A stretch of 64,000 nt of DNA from Prosopocoilus inquinatus (lineage: Eukaryota; Arthropoda; Insecta; Coleoptera; Lucanidae). The notes under the pieces were generated by a model that was given only the letters and a program-made list of their open reading frames with translations, was not told the origin of the DNA and searched no databases. The translations under genes were made by a program, and so were the position numbers. Numbering within the stretch: the stretch's first letter is position 1; each line of letters begins with the position of its first letter. The DNA lies in the NCBI GenBank assembly GCA_036172665.1, contig CM069872.1, positions 56,530,101 to 56,594,100 on the forward strand, given 5' to 3'. Positions 50,501-57,361 of the stretch are shown piece by piece.

Positions 50501-53500
50501 TGCGGTTAGGCTAGAATTACTTGACAGGTTATTGACAGTACGTCAACGTCAGGTTATAAATAAATAGATGACGAAAAATATTTTTAAATAGAACCAGGTT
50601 TACAATTATTAGAAAAAAAATTTTTTTTTTAATTCAACAGTAAACTAAGGATGGAACACATTTAAAAAAGATTTGCTGTTCGCATGCGAACTTTGAGATG
50701 TAGCTTAAACCGTGGCTGAGGTACGTTACAAAATTCGCAATTCGCATGTGAATTGCGGGATCTTGAAATGCACCTCAGCCACGATATAAGAACGAAGACG
50801 TTTAAGAAAGATTCGCTGTTCGTTTGCGAACATTGAGACGTAGCTTAAACCGTGGCTGAGGTACGTTTCAAAATTCGCGTATGAATCACGGGATCTTGAA
50901 CTGCACCTCAGCCACGATATAAGAAAGGAGACGTTTAAAAAAGATTCGCTGTTCGCGCGCGAACTTTGAGATGTAGCTTAAACCGTGGTTGAGGTACGTT
51001 ACAAAATTCGCATGTGAATTGCGGGATCTTGAAATGCACCTCAGCCACGATATAAGAACGAAGACGTTTAAGAAAGATTCGCTGTTCGTTTGCGAACATT
51101 GAGACGTAGCTTAAACCGTGGCTGATGTACGTTTCAAAATTCGCGTATGAATCGCGGGATCTTGAAATGCACCTCAGCCACGATATAAGAACGGAGATGT
51201 TTAAAAAAGATTCGCTGTTCGCGCGCGAACTTTCAGATGTAGCTTAAACCGTGGCAGAGGTACGTTACAAAATTCGCATGTGAATTGCGGGATCTTGAAA
51301 TGCACCTCAGCCACGATATAAGAACGAAGACGTTTAAGAAAGATTCGCTGTTCGTTTGCGAACATTGAGACGTAGCTTAAACCGTGGCTGATGTACGTTT
51401 CAAAATTCGCGTATGAATCGCGGGATCTTGAAATGCACCTCAGCCACGATATAAGAACGGAGATGTTTAAAAAAGATTCGCTGTTCGCGCGCGAACTTTG
51501 AGATGTAGCTTAAACCGTGGTTGAGGTACGTTACAAAATTCGCATGTGAATTGCGGGATCTTGAAATGCACCTCAGCCACGATATAAGAACGAAGACGTT
51601 TAAGAAAGATTCGCTGTTCGTTTGCGAACATTGAGACGTAGCTTAAACCGTGGCTGATGTACGTTTCAAAATTCGCGTATGAATCGCGGGATCTTGAAAT
51701 GCACCTCAGCCACGACATAAGAACGGAGATGTTTAAAAAAGATTCGCTGTTCGCGCGCGAACTTTCAGATGTAGCTTAAACCGTGGCAGAGGTACGTTAC
51801 AAAATTCGCATGTGAATCGCGGGATCTTGAAATGCACCTCAGCCACGATATAAGTTAAGAACTTAAGAAAACGGAGACGCTTTACGGAAGATTGTTAAGA
51901 ACGGTGCATGTTCTAAAACAAAAAGAAAATTAATTATGCGGTGATTACATTTACATAAACAAACAAGGAATATCTACTGAGGCGCTGCTTTAAAGTTAAA
52001 TAATCAACAAATGAGATTTACTTGAGCTTTTTCGTTTTTATGTTTCGTATGTTTCCTCTTGCAACATTTTTAATAAATAGAGCAGGGAAAGCCTGCGATC
52101 GTAATGAAAGCCGATGGCGCGGAGCTTGTGCTGTGGCTAAGGTACATTTCAAGATTCGCTATACGTATGGGAATCTTGAAATGTATCTTAGCCACGATGT
52201 AAGTTAAGAACGCAGTTATGTTTCAATATACGCCGTAATCACATAAATAAAGAGGGAATGATAATTAGCAAGAATGAGGTCTCCCGACGCTTTTTCATTT
52301 TCGCGTTAGGTATTTGTTTCCTCCAGTTTCCTTTTGTTCAGCAGGATTACGTCGTGATGCAAGTCTGCACGGACTTGAACGCCCACTCGAGTTTCCCATC
52401 GACAACCCACAACTCCTACTTCTCCTACTTCAGCTCGATGTACCAAATCACGATTACCAACCCCAGCCAGCCCCTGTTAAAAGTCAAAGCGCTCTCGCCG
52501 AGGTTGAACTGCTTAAAACCCAGGGGAACCCCCAACAAGCGCAACAAGGATATGATCTACGAGGACTACGAGATTCATTTCGTTGCCGAAATGGTCGTCA
52601 AGCAGAACTTCCCCAGCCAGCTGTGGGTGCAAGCGAAGCTCATCCCCAGCATCTTCGATAAGCTCCTGCAGTTGCTGAGGGCGTGCGAGCTCAGGGAGAG
52701 GATCGCAGTCGAAGCCAACCTGGGCGTGCCGGTCCCATCTCACAAGTGGAAGGCCCTCAAGTTGGACGTGCACCTCTTGAATTGGCCGGCCGAATTTAAA
52801 GAGGAGAAAGAGAAGCCGTTCCAGGAGGCGGGCGACGGCGTCGAACAATTAAAAATGGAGGAGATCACGTCGATTTTGAACAAGTTAAACACGGATGTGG
52901 CCGTGAAGAAACTGAACGCGGAATTCCCCTGGGATGCGACCCAGGAACCCATCGACATCGACAGAAACCTGAACGTGACCTTGATGGACGTCCATTACTA
53001 CGAGAATTTCCTGAAAGAAAGAGTGCGCACTGAGGAGAGGATCGTGCAGCAGAGGAATCCCCCTCACGTCCCTGCGATCACCTACGACAAGAACTTCATC
53101 GAGAAGAAAATCGCGGTGCTCGACAAGGCCTGCTTCGCAGGGGGGCCGGAGCTCGCGGAGATCTTCAGGGCGCTCGCGACGGCCAAGTGCGGCGACGTCG
53201 TTAATTTAGAGCGATTGGAGACCCTCGGCGATTCATTTTTGAAGTTCGTGTCGTCGCTCTTCATTTTTCTGAAGTACCCCAAAGCCGACGAGGGCGTCGC
53301 CACTATCCTCAAGGGGAAACTCATCAGCAACCGCAATTTATACTACATAGCCGTGAAGAAAGGGCTTGAAAGGTACGTCAAGCTCAACGACTTGAAACCC
53401 AAGAGCGAGTGGAGCCCTCCGGGGTACTGTCTGCCCAAGGTTTTGAAGTTCTCCGCTGAGAACGGGCTGGTTAATAACAGCACGCTGTTGAACGTGGAGA

Positions 53501-56500
53501 TTCCTCAGGAGGAACAGACCACCGGTGAGCTGAGCGCTGAGACGGAGCGGTCTATTGTGCTGGAGATGAGCGGTGCTGAGGTCTACTCAAATGAGTGCGA
53601 CGCTTCTCTGGTTTATTTCATCGGGAAACAAGTCGTTTCGGATAAGGTTGTTGCTGATGTCGTTGAGTCACTTCTAGGGGCGTATCTAGAATCATGTGGA
53701 ATCGAAGGTAATTGGTTGTTGGCTGTTTGGACACCGGTTCCAATCATTGATTATTTATTTTTAAGGTGGAATAAGATTAATAGAGTGGTTGGGAATTATT
53801 CCCGAATCGGAGAACTTACCGCAGTTACTGCGAAGCCCCCCACCGAACCCCGTGCTAAATCCGAATGCCACCCAAGACAACGTCGACTACCATATTCCCT
53901 CGTACGAGGAAGTCGAAGAACGTTTGGGGTACAAGTTCAGGAACCGTGCGTTCCTCTTGCAGGCACTCACGCATTCCTCGTACGTTCCGAACAGAGTGAC
54001 CGGGTGCTACCAGAGGCTGGAGTTCCTGGGCGACGCGATCCTGGATTTCTTGATCACCTGCCACATCTACGAATCCTGCGGGAACTTGAACCCGGGGGAC
54101 CTCACCGATCTGAGGTCGGCCCTCGTCAATAACATCACATTTGCCTGTTACACGGTGCGGTGCGGATTTCACAAGTTCCTGTTGGCCATCAACACGAAGC
54201 TGCAGAGTTACATCGATAGGTTCTTGATCTTCCAAGAGAATAAAGACTTCGCGGTGAACGACGACGTGCTTATTTTGCTGAACGAGGATGATATGCACAT
54301 CGCAGAGAATATAGACGTCCCTAAGGTAAGATTCTTCCATCAGGGTTGCAACTCGTCGGGAAAACCGGGAACTAAGAAAATATTCGTAATGTCAGGGGAA
54401 AGTCGGTGAAAATCATTGTCGAACTGGAAATTTGATTTATTATTTTGTTGTACGCAATATTAATTTTTGAACAAAATTTTAAGTAGTCACTAATCTCATG
54501 GATAATCCCACGAAGTTATTTTTAAATATCTCCATTATTTTTACATTTTATTTATTATTAATTATTTCTGATTGTAAAGGTAATTCAATAATTTTCTGCG
54601 ACTTGACTTTTCTTAATTTAGTATCTTTTGTGTATTACACCTCTACTAACGTAAGAATTTTTCTGAAATTAGAACAAAAAAATTGGAAAATCGTTTTGAA
54701 TATTAAGAAAAAACAAAAGAAATAGAAAAATCGCACAATTTCGGTGAATCGTAAACATTTTTCAATTAAAAAAAAAAATAAATAAATAATAATTAACGTG
54801 TAGGCAACCACACAAACAATTGTGTCATTGGGTTGCCTATATTAAGGCTTCTTGTTTTTTGAAATGGTCTACAATTCTATAATTTTTCTTAATAATACGG
54901 TTGATAGCTTAAAAGACGAATTAAATTAGTAAATTTTTGTACGTCCTATTTTTTGAAGTCGGACAGAATTGGAAAATTTGTCCAAACACTCAAAATTTCC
55001 TGACGAAAAAGAATACTTCTACCGCCTGTATTTTTAATTTCTTAATTAAATTATTATAGTTAATTAATTACTAATTTTTGTACGTCCTATTATTTCTTTT
55101 TTGACGTCGGGAAGAATTGAAAAATTGTCCAAACACTCAAAAATTTCTGACGAAATAAAAATACTTCCACCGCCTGTAGTGTAGGCAACCATACCGACCG
55201 CTAAGTTTGTTATTTGCCTTTACTAATGCTTTTCGTTGAAAGCATTTTTATTTATTTTTTTTTTAATTTTTATATGAACTGACACGTTATTAAAATAATA
55301 ATTAAAACTGCTGAATATTAAAGTTTCAACATAATTATTATTATTATTTCAACACGTTGAAAATTTAGGAATGTTTCTTCTTAATCGCAGTCTATTGTGA
55401 CAGTGGCTGAAAGTCGGGGGGAAAAAACGGGAAAAGTCCGGAAATAAAATAAAATGGTAACGCTGTTTAATGACTTTGATAACGCCTTGAATACAGCACA
55501 ACCGCACTCAGCGTTTTAGAAGCGGAAAAAAAAATTAGCAAGGTTCCTACTCGACCCCTCTTTAGTTTCACTGAAATATTTCCTGATTTTTCCAGGTTTT
55601 TCCTGAGTTTCAATCAATACACTTACACTACTGACTGCAATCACACAGCTTTCCCAATTTTTACATACTTAAAAACATTTTTCTATACTTCAGAATAGTA
55701 CAAAAATTTATTATTTCCTTTACCATCACGTGCACTGCGAGAAAATTAGTTTTAAAAACTGCAAACAATTAATTTTAATAAGAAGTCTGATCGTTTTTGC
55801 TGATTATTAAAAAACCTTTCGAAAAAAAAGTGTTACGGTGAGTTTCAAAAAAAAAAAAAAAAATTGTTAATCAGCGATTAATTTAATTCTCTGATTAAGG
55901 AGGACGAAGTTAACAATAGATTTGAAAGTAGTTTCAACCAACCAATCACAGGTTTTAACCACGCTGTTAAATTTTCAGTGATCAAATAAGTTTTATGAAA
56001 TTGTGGCTTGGTATAGGCAACCCGACGTACGCAACCGCTCGTATAATTGCCTACATTAAAGACTCCAATTTTTTTTTTTTTTTTTGTTAAAAACGTGTTC
56101 AATTCCGTCACAATTCCCGTAGATTATGTGATTCGTTTAATTTTTTTAATATCTAAGGGGCAATTTCCAGTTTTTCAATTAATTTGCATTAAGATAAGCA
56201 AATCTCCGCTGACGTTGCTAATCTTTTCTCAATTTCCCCGTCCTACAATAAAAACAATTAATTACATAATGCAGTGTGTTCTTGAATCATAGACTTTGGG
56301 GGATGTATTCGAGGCCTTGGCGGGTGCGGTCTTCCTGGACAGCGGAATGGATTTGAAAACCGTGTGGAAAGTCTTCTATAAAATAATGTGGAAAGAAATC
56401 GAGCTTTTCAGCAACAAAGTCCCCAAGAATGCGGTGCGGGTTCTCCACGAGAAGCAAGGAGTGCACCCCCAATTTCAGTAAGCCACGACTTTGGAGGAGG

Positions 56501-56691
56501 GTGCGACTTGAAAATTTATTTTGTTCTGTGCTTGCAGCGACCTGGTCATTTTGGATAACGGCAAGGTGATGATGAAGCTGGACTTCATGATCGAGGGTTC
56601 CAAGAAGAGAGTGCACGGGTTCGGGGACAACAAAAACGTGGCGAAGAAAGCGGCAGCCAAACTAGCGCTGAGGCTCCTCGACAGAATTTAA
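38397..56691 (+). CDS. Dcr-2: Dicer-2-type endoribonuclease, complete, 11 exons, 1626 aa
   Basis: Dicer cleaves long dsRNA into siRNAs in the cytoplasm and hands them to Argonaute-2 in insect RNAi. Exons 38397-38566, 38625-38857, 38927-39167, 42380-43301, 43354-43644, 46761-46973, 47247-47795, 52345-53707, 53766-54325, 56293-56477 and 56538-56691 join in one frame. Order: DExH helicase (TGAGKT at 36-41, DECH at 145-148, LTAT), helicase C with QSKGRARH at 481-488, DUF283 dimerisation fold (~555-655), platform and PAZ (~700-960), RNase IIIa (E1165, D1169, D1311, E1314), RNase IIIb (E1413, D1417, D1518, E1521) and one dsRBD (~1565-1626). All catalytic residues are present. The intact helicase, ~1.6-kb-residue length and compact RNase IIIa favour Dicer-2 over Dicer-1; that subtype call is inference. 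Start: first ATG of an ATGATG pair. Confidence 0.95.
38625..38857 (+). CDS. Dcr-2: Dicer-2 exon 2
   Basis: Follows a 58-bp intron with acceptor 'tcgaag'. It encodes PWSEGGKISIILVNTIALVH, then KVGSYSGDQNVDFW and LIMTCQILTDAVEKSFI, helicase motifs Ia to Ib. Donor 'gtacgg'. Confidence 0.9.
38927..39167 (+). CDS. Dcr-2: Dicer-2 exon 3: DECH box and motif III
   Basis: Acceptor 'ttgcag', donor 'gtatgt'. It encodes LERVNLLVFDECHRGVNDHA, then VLGLTATLLNGN and DELDVVIG. DECH is the Walker B box and LTAT is motif III. Confidence 0.95.
39830..42000. repeat. A-rich repetitive element in Dicer-2 intron 3
   Basis: Phrases such as 'acaaaagaagatc', 'ggcacgaagtgaac', 'acaattttgcaatt' and 'aaaatcgtagaaaat' recur at roughly 300-350-bp intervals. 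Related sequence occurs at 1-110 and 49340-49930, so the element is dispersed in this locus. I cannot classify it. Confidence 0.7.
41338..41440. repeat. Palindrome with ~45-bp arms
   Basis: 'aactagttgaaaacaaaa' and 'caactgcaaaaaaag' pair with 'cttttttgcagttg' and 'ttttgttttcaactagtt', within A-rich and T-rich ends; the loop is only a few bases ('cgtcct'). On the + strand the A-rich composition switches to T-rich exactly at the centre, the sign of a recent inverted duplication. Confidence 0.85.
42380..43301 (+). CDS. Dcr-2: Dicer-2 exon 4: helicase insertion and helicase C domain
   Basis: Acceptor 'ttccag', donor 'gtaagg'. It encodes ~307 residues from YSTNPQEIITNYQKYKL to SIEDNLTQ. It holds QRRFTAKVLYHI, LEEGIDVPKCSLVVKFD and the arginine-finger motif VI QSKGRARHKN. 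Base composition is clearly more GC-rich than the introns around it. Confidence 0.95.
43354..43644 (+). CDS. Dcr-2: Dicer-2 exon 5: DUF283 start
   Basis: Preceded by a 52-bp intron (acceptor 'ttccag'), donor 'gtaaaa'. It encodes 97 residues from YLVGQNEHRTPPSDRELE to CPFIDSIE. AQVNLVSACALLNQYCSSLP opens the dsRBD-like DUF283 fold. Confidence 0.93.
43690..45240. repeat. Tandem repeat, 174-bp unit, with 'atagatggcgc' core
   Basis: 'atagatggcgc' or a close variant is at 43761, 43935, 44109, 44283, 44457, 44605, 44772, 44927, 45096 and 45228. The first four spacings are exactly 174; later ones are 131-169. Units 43761-44457 are nearly identical, whereas downstream units are progressively diverged. 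Conserved blocks: 'cgcgcttttaatcggaagcg', 'gaaggtttaaggcgttttcc', 'ttcaaggccacgaatcaatt'. Isolated 'agatggcg' remnants go on to about 46395. Confidence 0.93.
45739..46062. mobile_element. Non-autonomous terminal-inverted-repeat element (~324 bp)
   Basis: The left end 'ggccagctgaattggtatg' and 'cacggccagtcc' mirror the right end 'ggacgggccgtatatgac' and 'caattcagctggtc'. Interior: 'aagtggcgccctcaa', 'aagcgtcgtaaccatggtaa', 'cttgctttactggaac'. A left-half copy lies at 48045-48215 and a right-half reverse copy at 8870-9045. There is no transposase frame. Confidence 0.85.
46572..46730. mobile_element. MITE with 'ggcccgtattctcat' termini
   Basis: 'ggcccgtattctcatttcat' and 'gattaaagtcgtcttta' pair with 'taaattaaagacgagatga' and 'gagaatgcaggcc'. 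~159 bp, immediately before the acceptor of Dicer-2 exon 6 (46761). Confidence 0.75.
46761..46973 (+). CDS. Dcr-2: Dicer-2 exon 6: DUF283 end
   Basis: Acceptor 'acccag', donor 'gtaagt'. It encodes 71 residues: GRYMKTKKDAKRAAALQACI, LLHQLGEFDDNLKP, ending KKRRLHSVH. The KKDAKRAAALQAC helix is the conserved end of DUF283. Confidence 0.93.
47070..47142. repeat. Hairpin of the 'gtggctgaggtac' family in intron 6
   Basis: 'gccgtggctgaggtacattt' with 'caag' pairs with 'cttgaaatgtacctcggcca'. Same family as the array in intron 7. Confidence 0.85.
47247..47795 (+). CDS. Dcr-2: Dicer-2 exon 7: platform domain
   Basis: Acceptor 'ttccag', donor 'gtgagt'. It encodes 183 residues from VPTVTRGCFTPEREVHLHLI to KIVTPWYRQDEA. 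FDDEGTPGLLLVPVQKDEKL followed by IDF matches the platform that precedes PAZ in Dicers. Confidence 0.94.
48045..48215 (+). mobile_element. Truncated copy of the 45739 inverted-repeat element
   Basis: Shared blocks with the left half of 45739-46062: 'cggccagctgaatt', 'gtcagtccaaa', 'agcattaaaaaa', 'tgtcaagtggcgccctcaa' and 'aaactctagtgtcaaaa'. It stops at 'ttatgagaaatgtc'. Confidence 0.8.
48240..49340. repeat. Polypurine tandem array of 34-, 35- and 54-bp modules
   Basis: Modules all start 'gaacaaaagaaga': a 54-bp form that includes 'catgaatgagaacaaatgaa', a 34-bp form 'aaaagaaagggagcatgaag', and a 35-bp form 'gaaaaagagagggcatgaag'. They are ordered into larger blocks of roughly 88-123 bp. The minus strand is open in all three frames for 390-417 codons because the modules lack minus-strand stops; the translation is a Phe/Leu/Ser/Cys repeat and not a protein gene. 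Confidence 0.93.
49341..49935. repeat. Second copy of the A-rich element
   Basis: Shares 'aaaacaaaagaaaatc', 'ttcgataagaaaa', 'acaaatgaa.ctccggg', 'acaaaagacaactg' and 'gcgattttccggccgaaaac'-like phrases with 41250-41880 and 1-110. Order of phrases is conserved. Confidence 0.65.
49945..50370. repeat. Hairpins of the 'gctgaggtacgtttcaagat' family
   Basis: Back-to-back inverted copies: 'tttcaagattcgtatgcgaa' with 'cgaatcttgaaa', then 'cacatttcaagattcgcatg' with 'tcatgaaacgtacctcagcc' at 49960-50085, and a similar pair at 50240-50360. The flanks 'gtagagctg.attg.gtgtg' and 'gtttactt.actg.gacg' resemble 14740 and 14940, so the unit is itself part of a dispersed repeat. Confidence 0.8.
50640..51860. 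repeat. 133-bp tandem hairpin array, alternating A and B units
   Basis: 'attcgctgttcg' is at 50811, 50944, 51077, 51210, 51343, 51476, 51609 and 51742: every spacing is exactly 133. Units alternate: A has 'ttcgtttgcgaacattgaga' and 'gaagacg'; B has 'ttcgcgcgcgaacttt.aga' and 'ggaga.g'. The true higher-order unit is therefore 266 bp. In every unit 'ccgtggctgaggtacgtt' pairs with 'gaaatgcacctcagccacg' around 'attcgc....gaat', and 'ttcgcgcgcgaa' is itself a palindrome. Confidence 0.96.
52110..52205. repeat. Last hairpin before Dicer-2 exon 8
   Basis: 'tgtggctaaggtacatttca' plus 'agattc' pairs with 'gaatcttgaaatgtatctta' plus 'gccac'. Arms ~30 bp, loop 'gctatacgtatgg'. Confidence 0.85.
52345..53707 (+). 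CDS. Dcr-2: Dicer-2 exon 8: PAZ and RNase IIIa
   Basis: Acceptor 'cagcag', donor 'gtaatt'. 454 codons plus one base. PAZ: DYVVMQVCTDLNAHSSFPST, then ITITNPSQPLLKVKALSPRL. RNase IIIa: VVNLERLETLGDSFLKF and DKVVADVVESLLGAYLESCG, with acidic E1165, D1169, D1311 and E1314. The open frame extends upstream to 52258 into the intron, but homology starts at DYVV, so the acceptor at 52343-52344 sets the exon start. Confidence 0.96.
53766..54325 (+). CDS. Dcr-2: Dicer-2 exon 9: RNase IIIb first half
   Basis: Follows a 58-bp intron with acceptor 'ttaag', donor 'gtaaga'. It reads GIRLIEWLGIIPESENLPQL, then VEERLGYKFRNRAFLLQALT and RLEFLGDAILDFLITCHIYE, ending AENIDVPK. E1413 and D1417 are catalytic. Confidence 0.95.
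54326..56292 (+). other. Dcr-2: Dicer-2 intron 9, AT-rich with stem-loops
   Basis: About 2 kb, 'gtaaga'...'catag'. Stem-loops of the ggcaacc family at about 54800-54850, 55175-55235 and 56008-56068, within sequence that resembles the 62100-63600 region after Sec3 exon 5 ('acgtccta', 'caaacactcaaa'). Confidence 0.75.
56293..56477 (+). CDS. Dcr-2: Dicer-2 exon 10: RNase IIIb second half
   Basis: Acceptor 'catag', donor 'gtaagc'. It encodes TLGDVFEALAGAVFLDSGMD, then LKTVWKVFYKIMW, ending HEKQGVHPQF and two bases. D1518 and E1521 complete the second catalytic site. Confidence 0.95.
56538..56691 (+). CDS. Dcr-2: Dicer-2 exon 11: dsRNA-binding domain and stop
   Basis: Follows a 60-bp intron with acceptor 'ttgcag'. 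It encodes DLVILDNGKVMMKLDFMIEG, then NKNVAKKAAAKLALRLLDRI and TAA at 56689-56691. The KKAAAKLALRLL helix is the typical C-terminal helix of a dsRBD. Confidence 0.95.
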
Positions 56692-56718
56692 TTAAGTTTA
56701 TTGTTAAATCCGTAAATG

Positions 56719-56942
56719 CGAGCTTTCTTTTCAAAACTCGCCGTTTCCCAAGAGCCAACTTTTCAGAAACTGCAGCATTACATTTCTTTCACTTAAATTT
56801 ACTGTATGTAATAAATACAATTATTGTATACAGTAAACTTAAGTAAAAAAAATGTAATTTGGCAAAGCCCCTTGGACAGATTTTTGCGGTTTCTGAAAAG
56901 TTGGCTTTCGGGAAACGGTGAGTTTCGGAAAGAAAGCTCTCG
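56719..56942. mobile_element. ~220-bp palindrome between convergent Dicer-2 and Snx6
   Basis: The left arm 'gcgagctttcttttcaaaac' to 'gccaacttttcagaaactgc' mirrors the right arm 'cggtttctgaaaagttggct' to 'ggaaagaaagctctcg' at roughly 90% identity over ~52 bp. Pairing resumes inside with 'acttaaatttactgtat' and 'atacagtaaacttaagt'. The centre carries AATAAA. It is MITE-like and has no coding capacity. Confidence 0.88.
56810..56815 (+). terminator. Dcr-2: Candidate polyadenylation signal of Dicer-2
   Basis: AATAAA ~120 bases after the stop, at the centre of the palindrome 56719-56942. If used, the mRNA would end with only the left arm. Confidence 0.5.
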
Positions 56943-56962
56943 AATACGTACGCGTACAAATA

Positions 56963-56968
56963 TTTATT
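56963..56968 (-). terminator. Snx6: Candidate polyadenylation signal of Snx6
   Basis: 'tttatt' on the + strand, i.e. AATAAA on the minus strand, ~300 bases after the Snx6 stop. An alternative 'tttatt' lies near 57017. Confidence 0.4.
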
Positions 56969-57270
56969 TAACGAATACGTTTAGTTTTGTAAAGGTCGAA
57001 ACTTGTGATCCATTTTTTTATTCAAATATAAACAACATACATAGTAATCATAATTCGTACGATACAGAATTTCAAGTGTAACATATAATTTGAGAAACGA
57101 TGCTGCGACGATCTCTTTCACTGCTGTGTAATAAACCTCGATACAAACATCCTCATATAATAATATTCATCATAATAATAATAATAATTAATATAAAATC
57201 TAGTTAGTACATTAGGAATGTCGTAAAACAAAAAAAAAATCAATGCGGAAAAAACAAGCTATCACATCGA

Positions 57271-57361
57271 TTAGAGCTCCTCCAGGCTTTGCAGGGACTT
57301 TCTAAAGAGATCTTGCTGGGCACGGGCGTGCTTGATCTCCAATTCGGCCAACTCTATTAAA
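57271..57361 (-). CDS. Snx6: Snx6 exon 8, stop
   Basis: Minus-strand acceptor 'ttttag'. The first base completes Ser; it then encodes [20 protein letters not shown] and KSLQSLEEL and ends in TAA. The [12 protein letters not shown] helix matches the end of SNX5/6 BAR domains. Confidence 0.92.

Larger units (their letters stand above)
47796..52344 (+). other. Dcr-2: Dicer-2 intron 7, about 4.5 kb of tandem and inverted repeats
   Basis: 'gtgagt'...'cagcag'. In order: a half copy of the inverted-repeat element (48045-48215), a polypurine array (48240-49340), an A-rich element (49340-49930), hairpins (49945-50360), the 133-bp hairpin array (50640-51860) and one more hairpin (52115-52200). No coding sequence. 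Confidence 0.85.

Noticed and set aside
50640..51860. Regularly spaced palindromic units considered as a CRISPR array
   Set aside because: Units are 133 bp with no unique spacers, the whole unit is repeated, and the host is an animal gene intron.
52258..52344. Upstream extension of Dicer-2 exon 8 to an ATG at 52258
   Set aside because: The extra 29 codons are hydrophobic, cross a clear 'cttttgttcagcag' acceptor, and do not fit between platform and PAZ.
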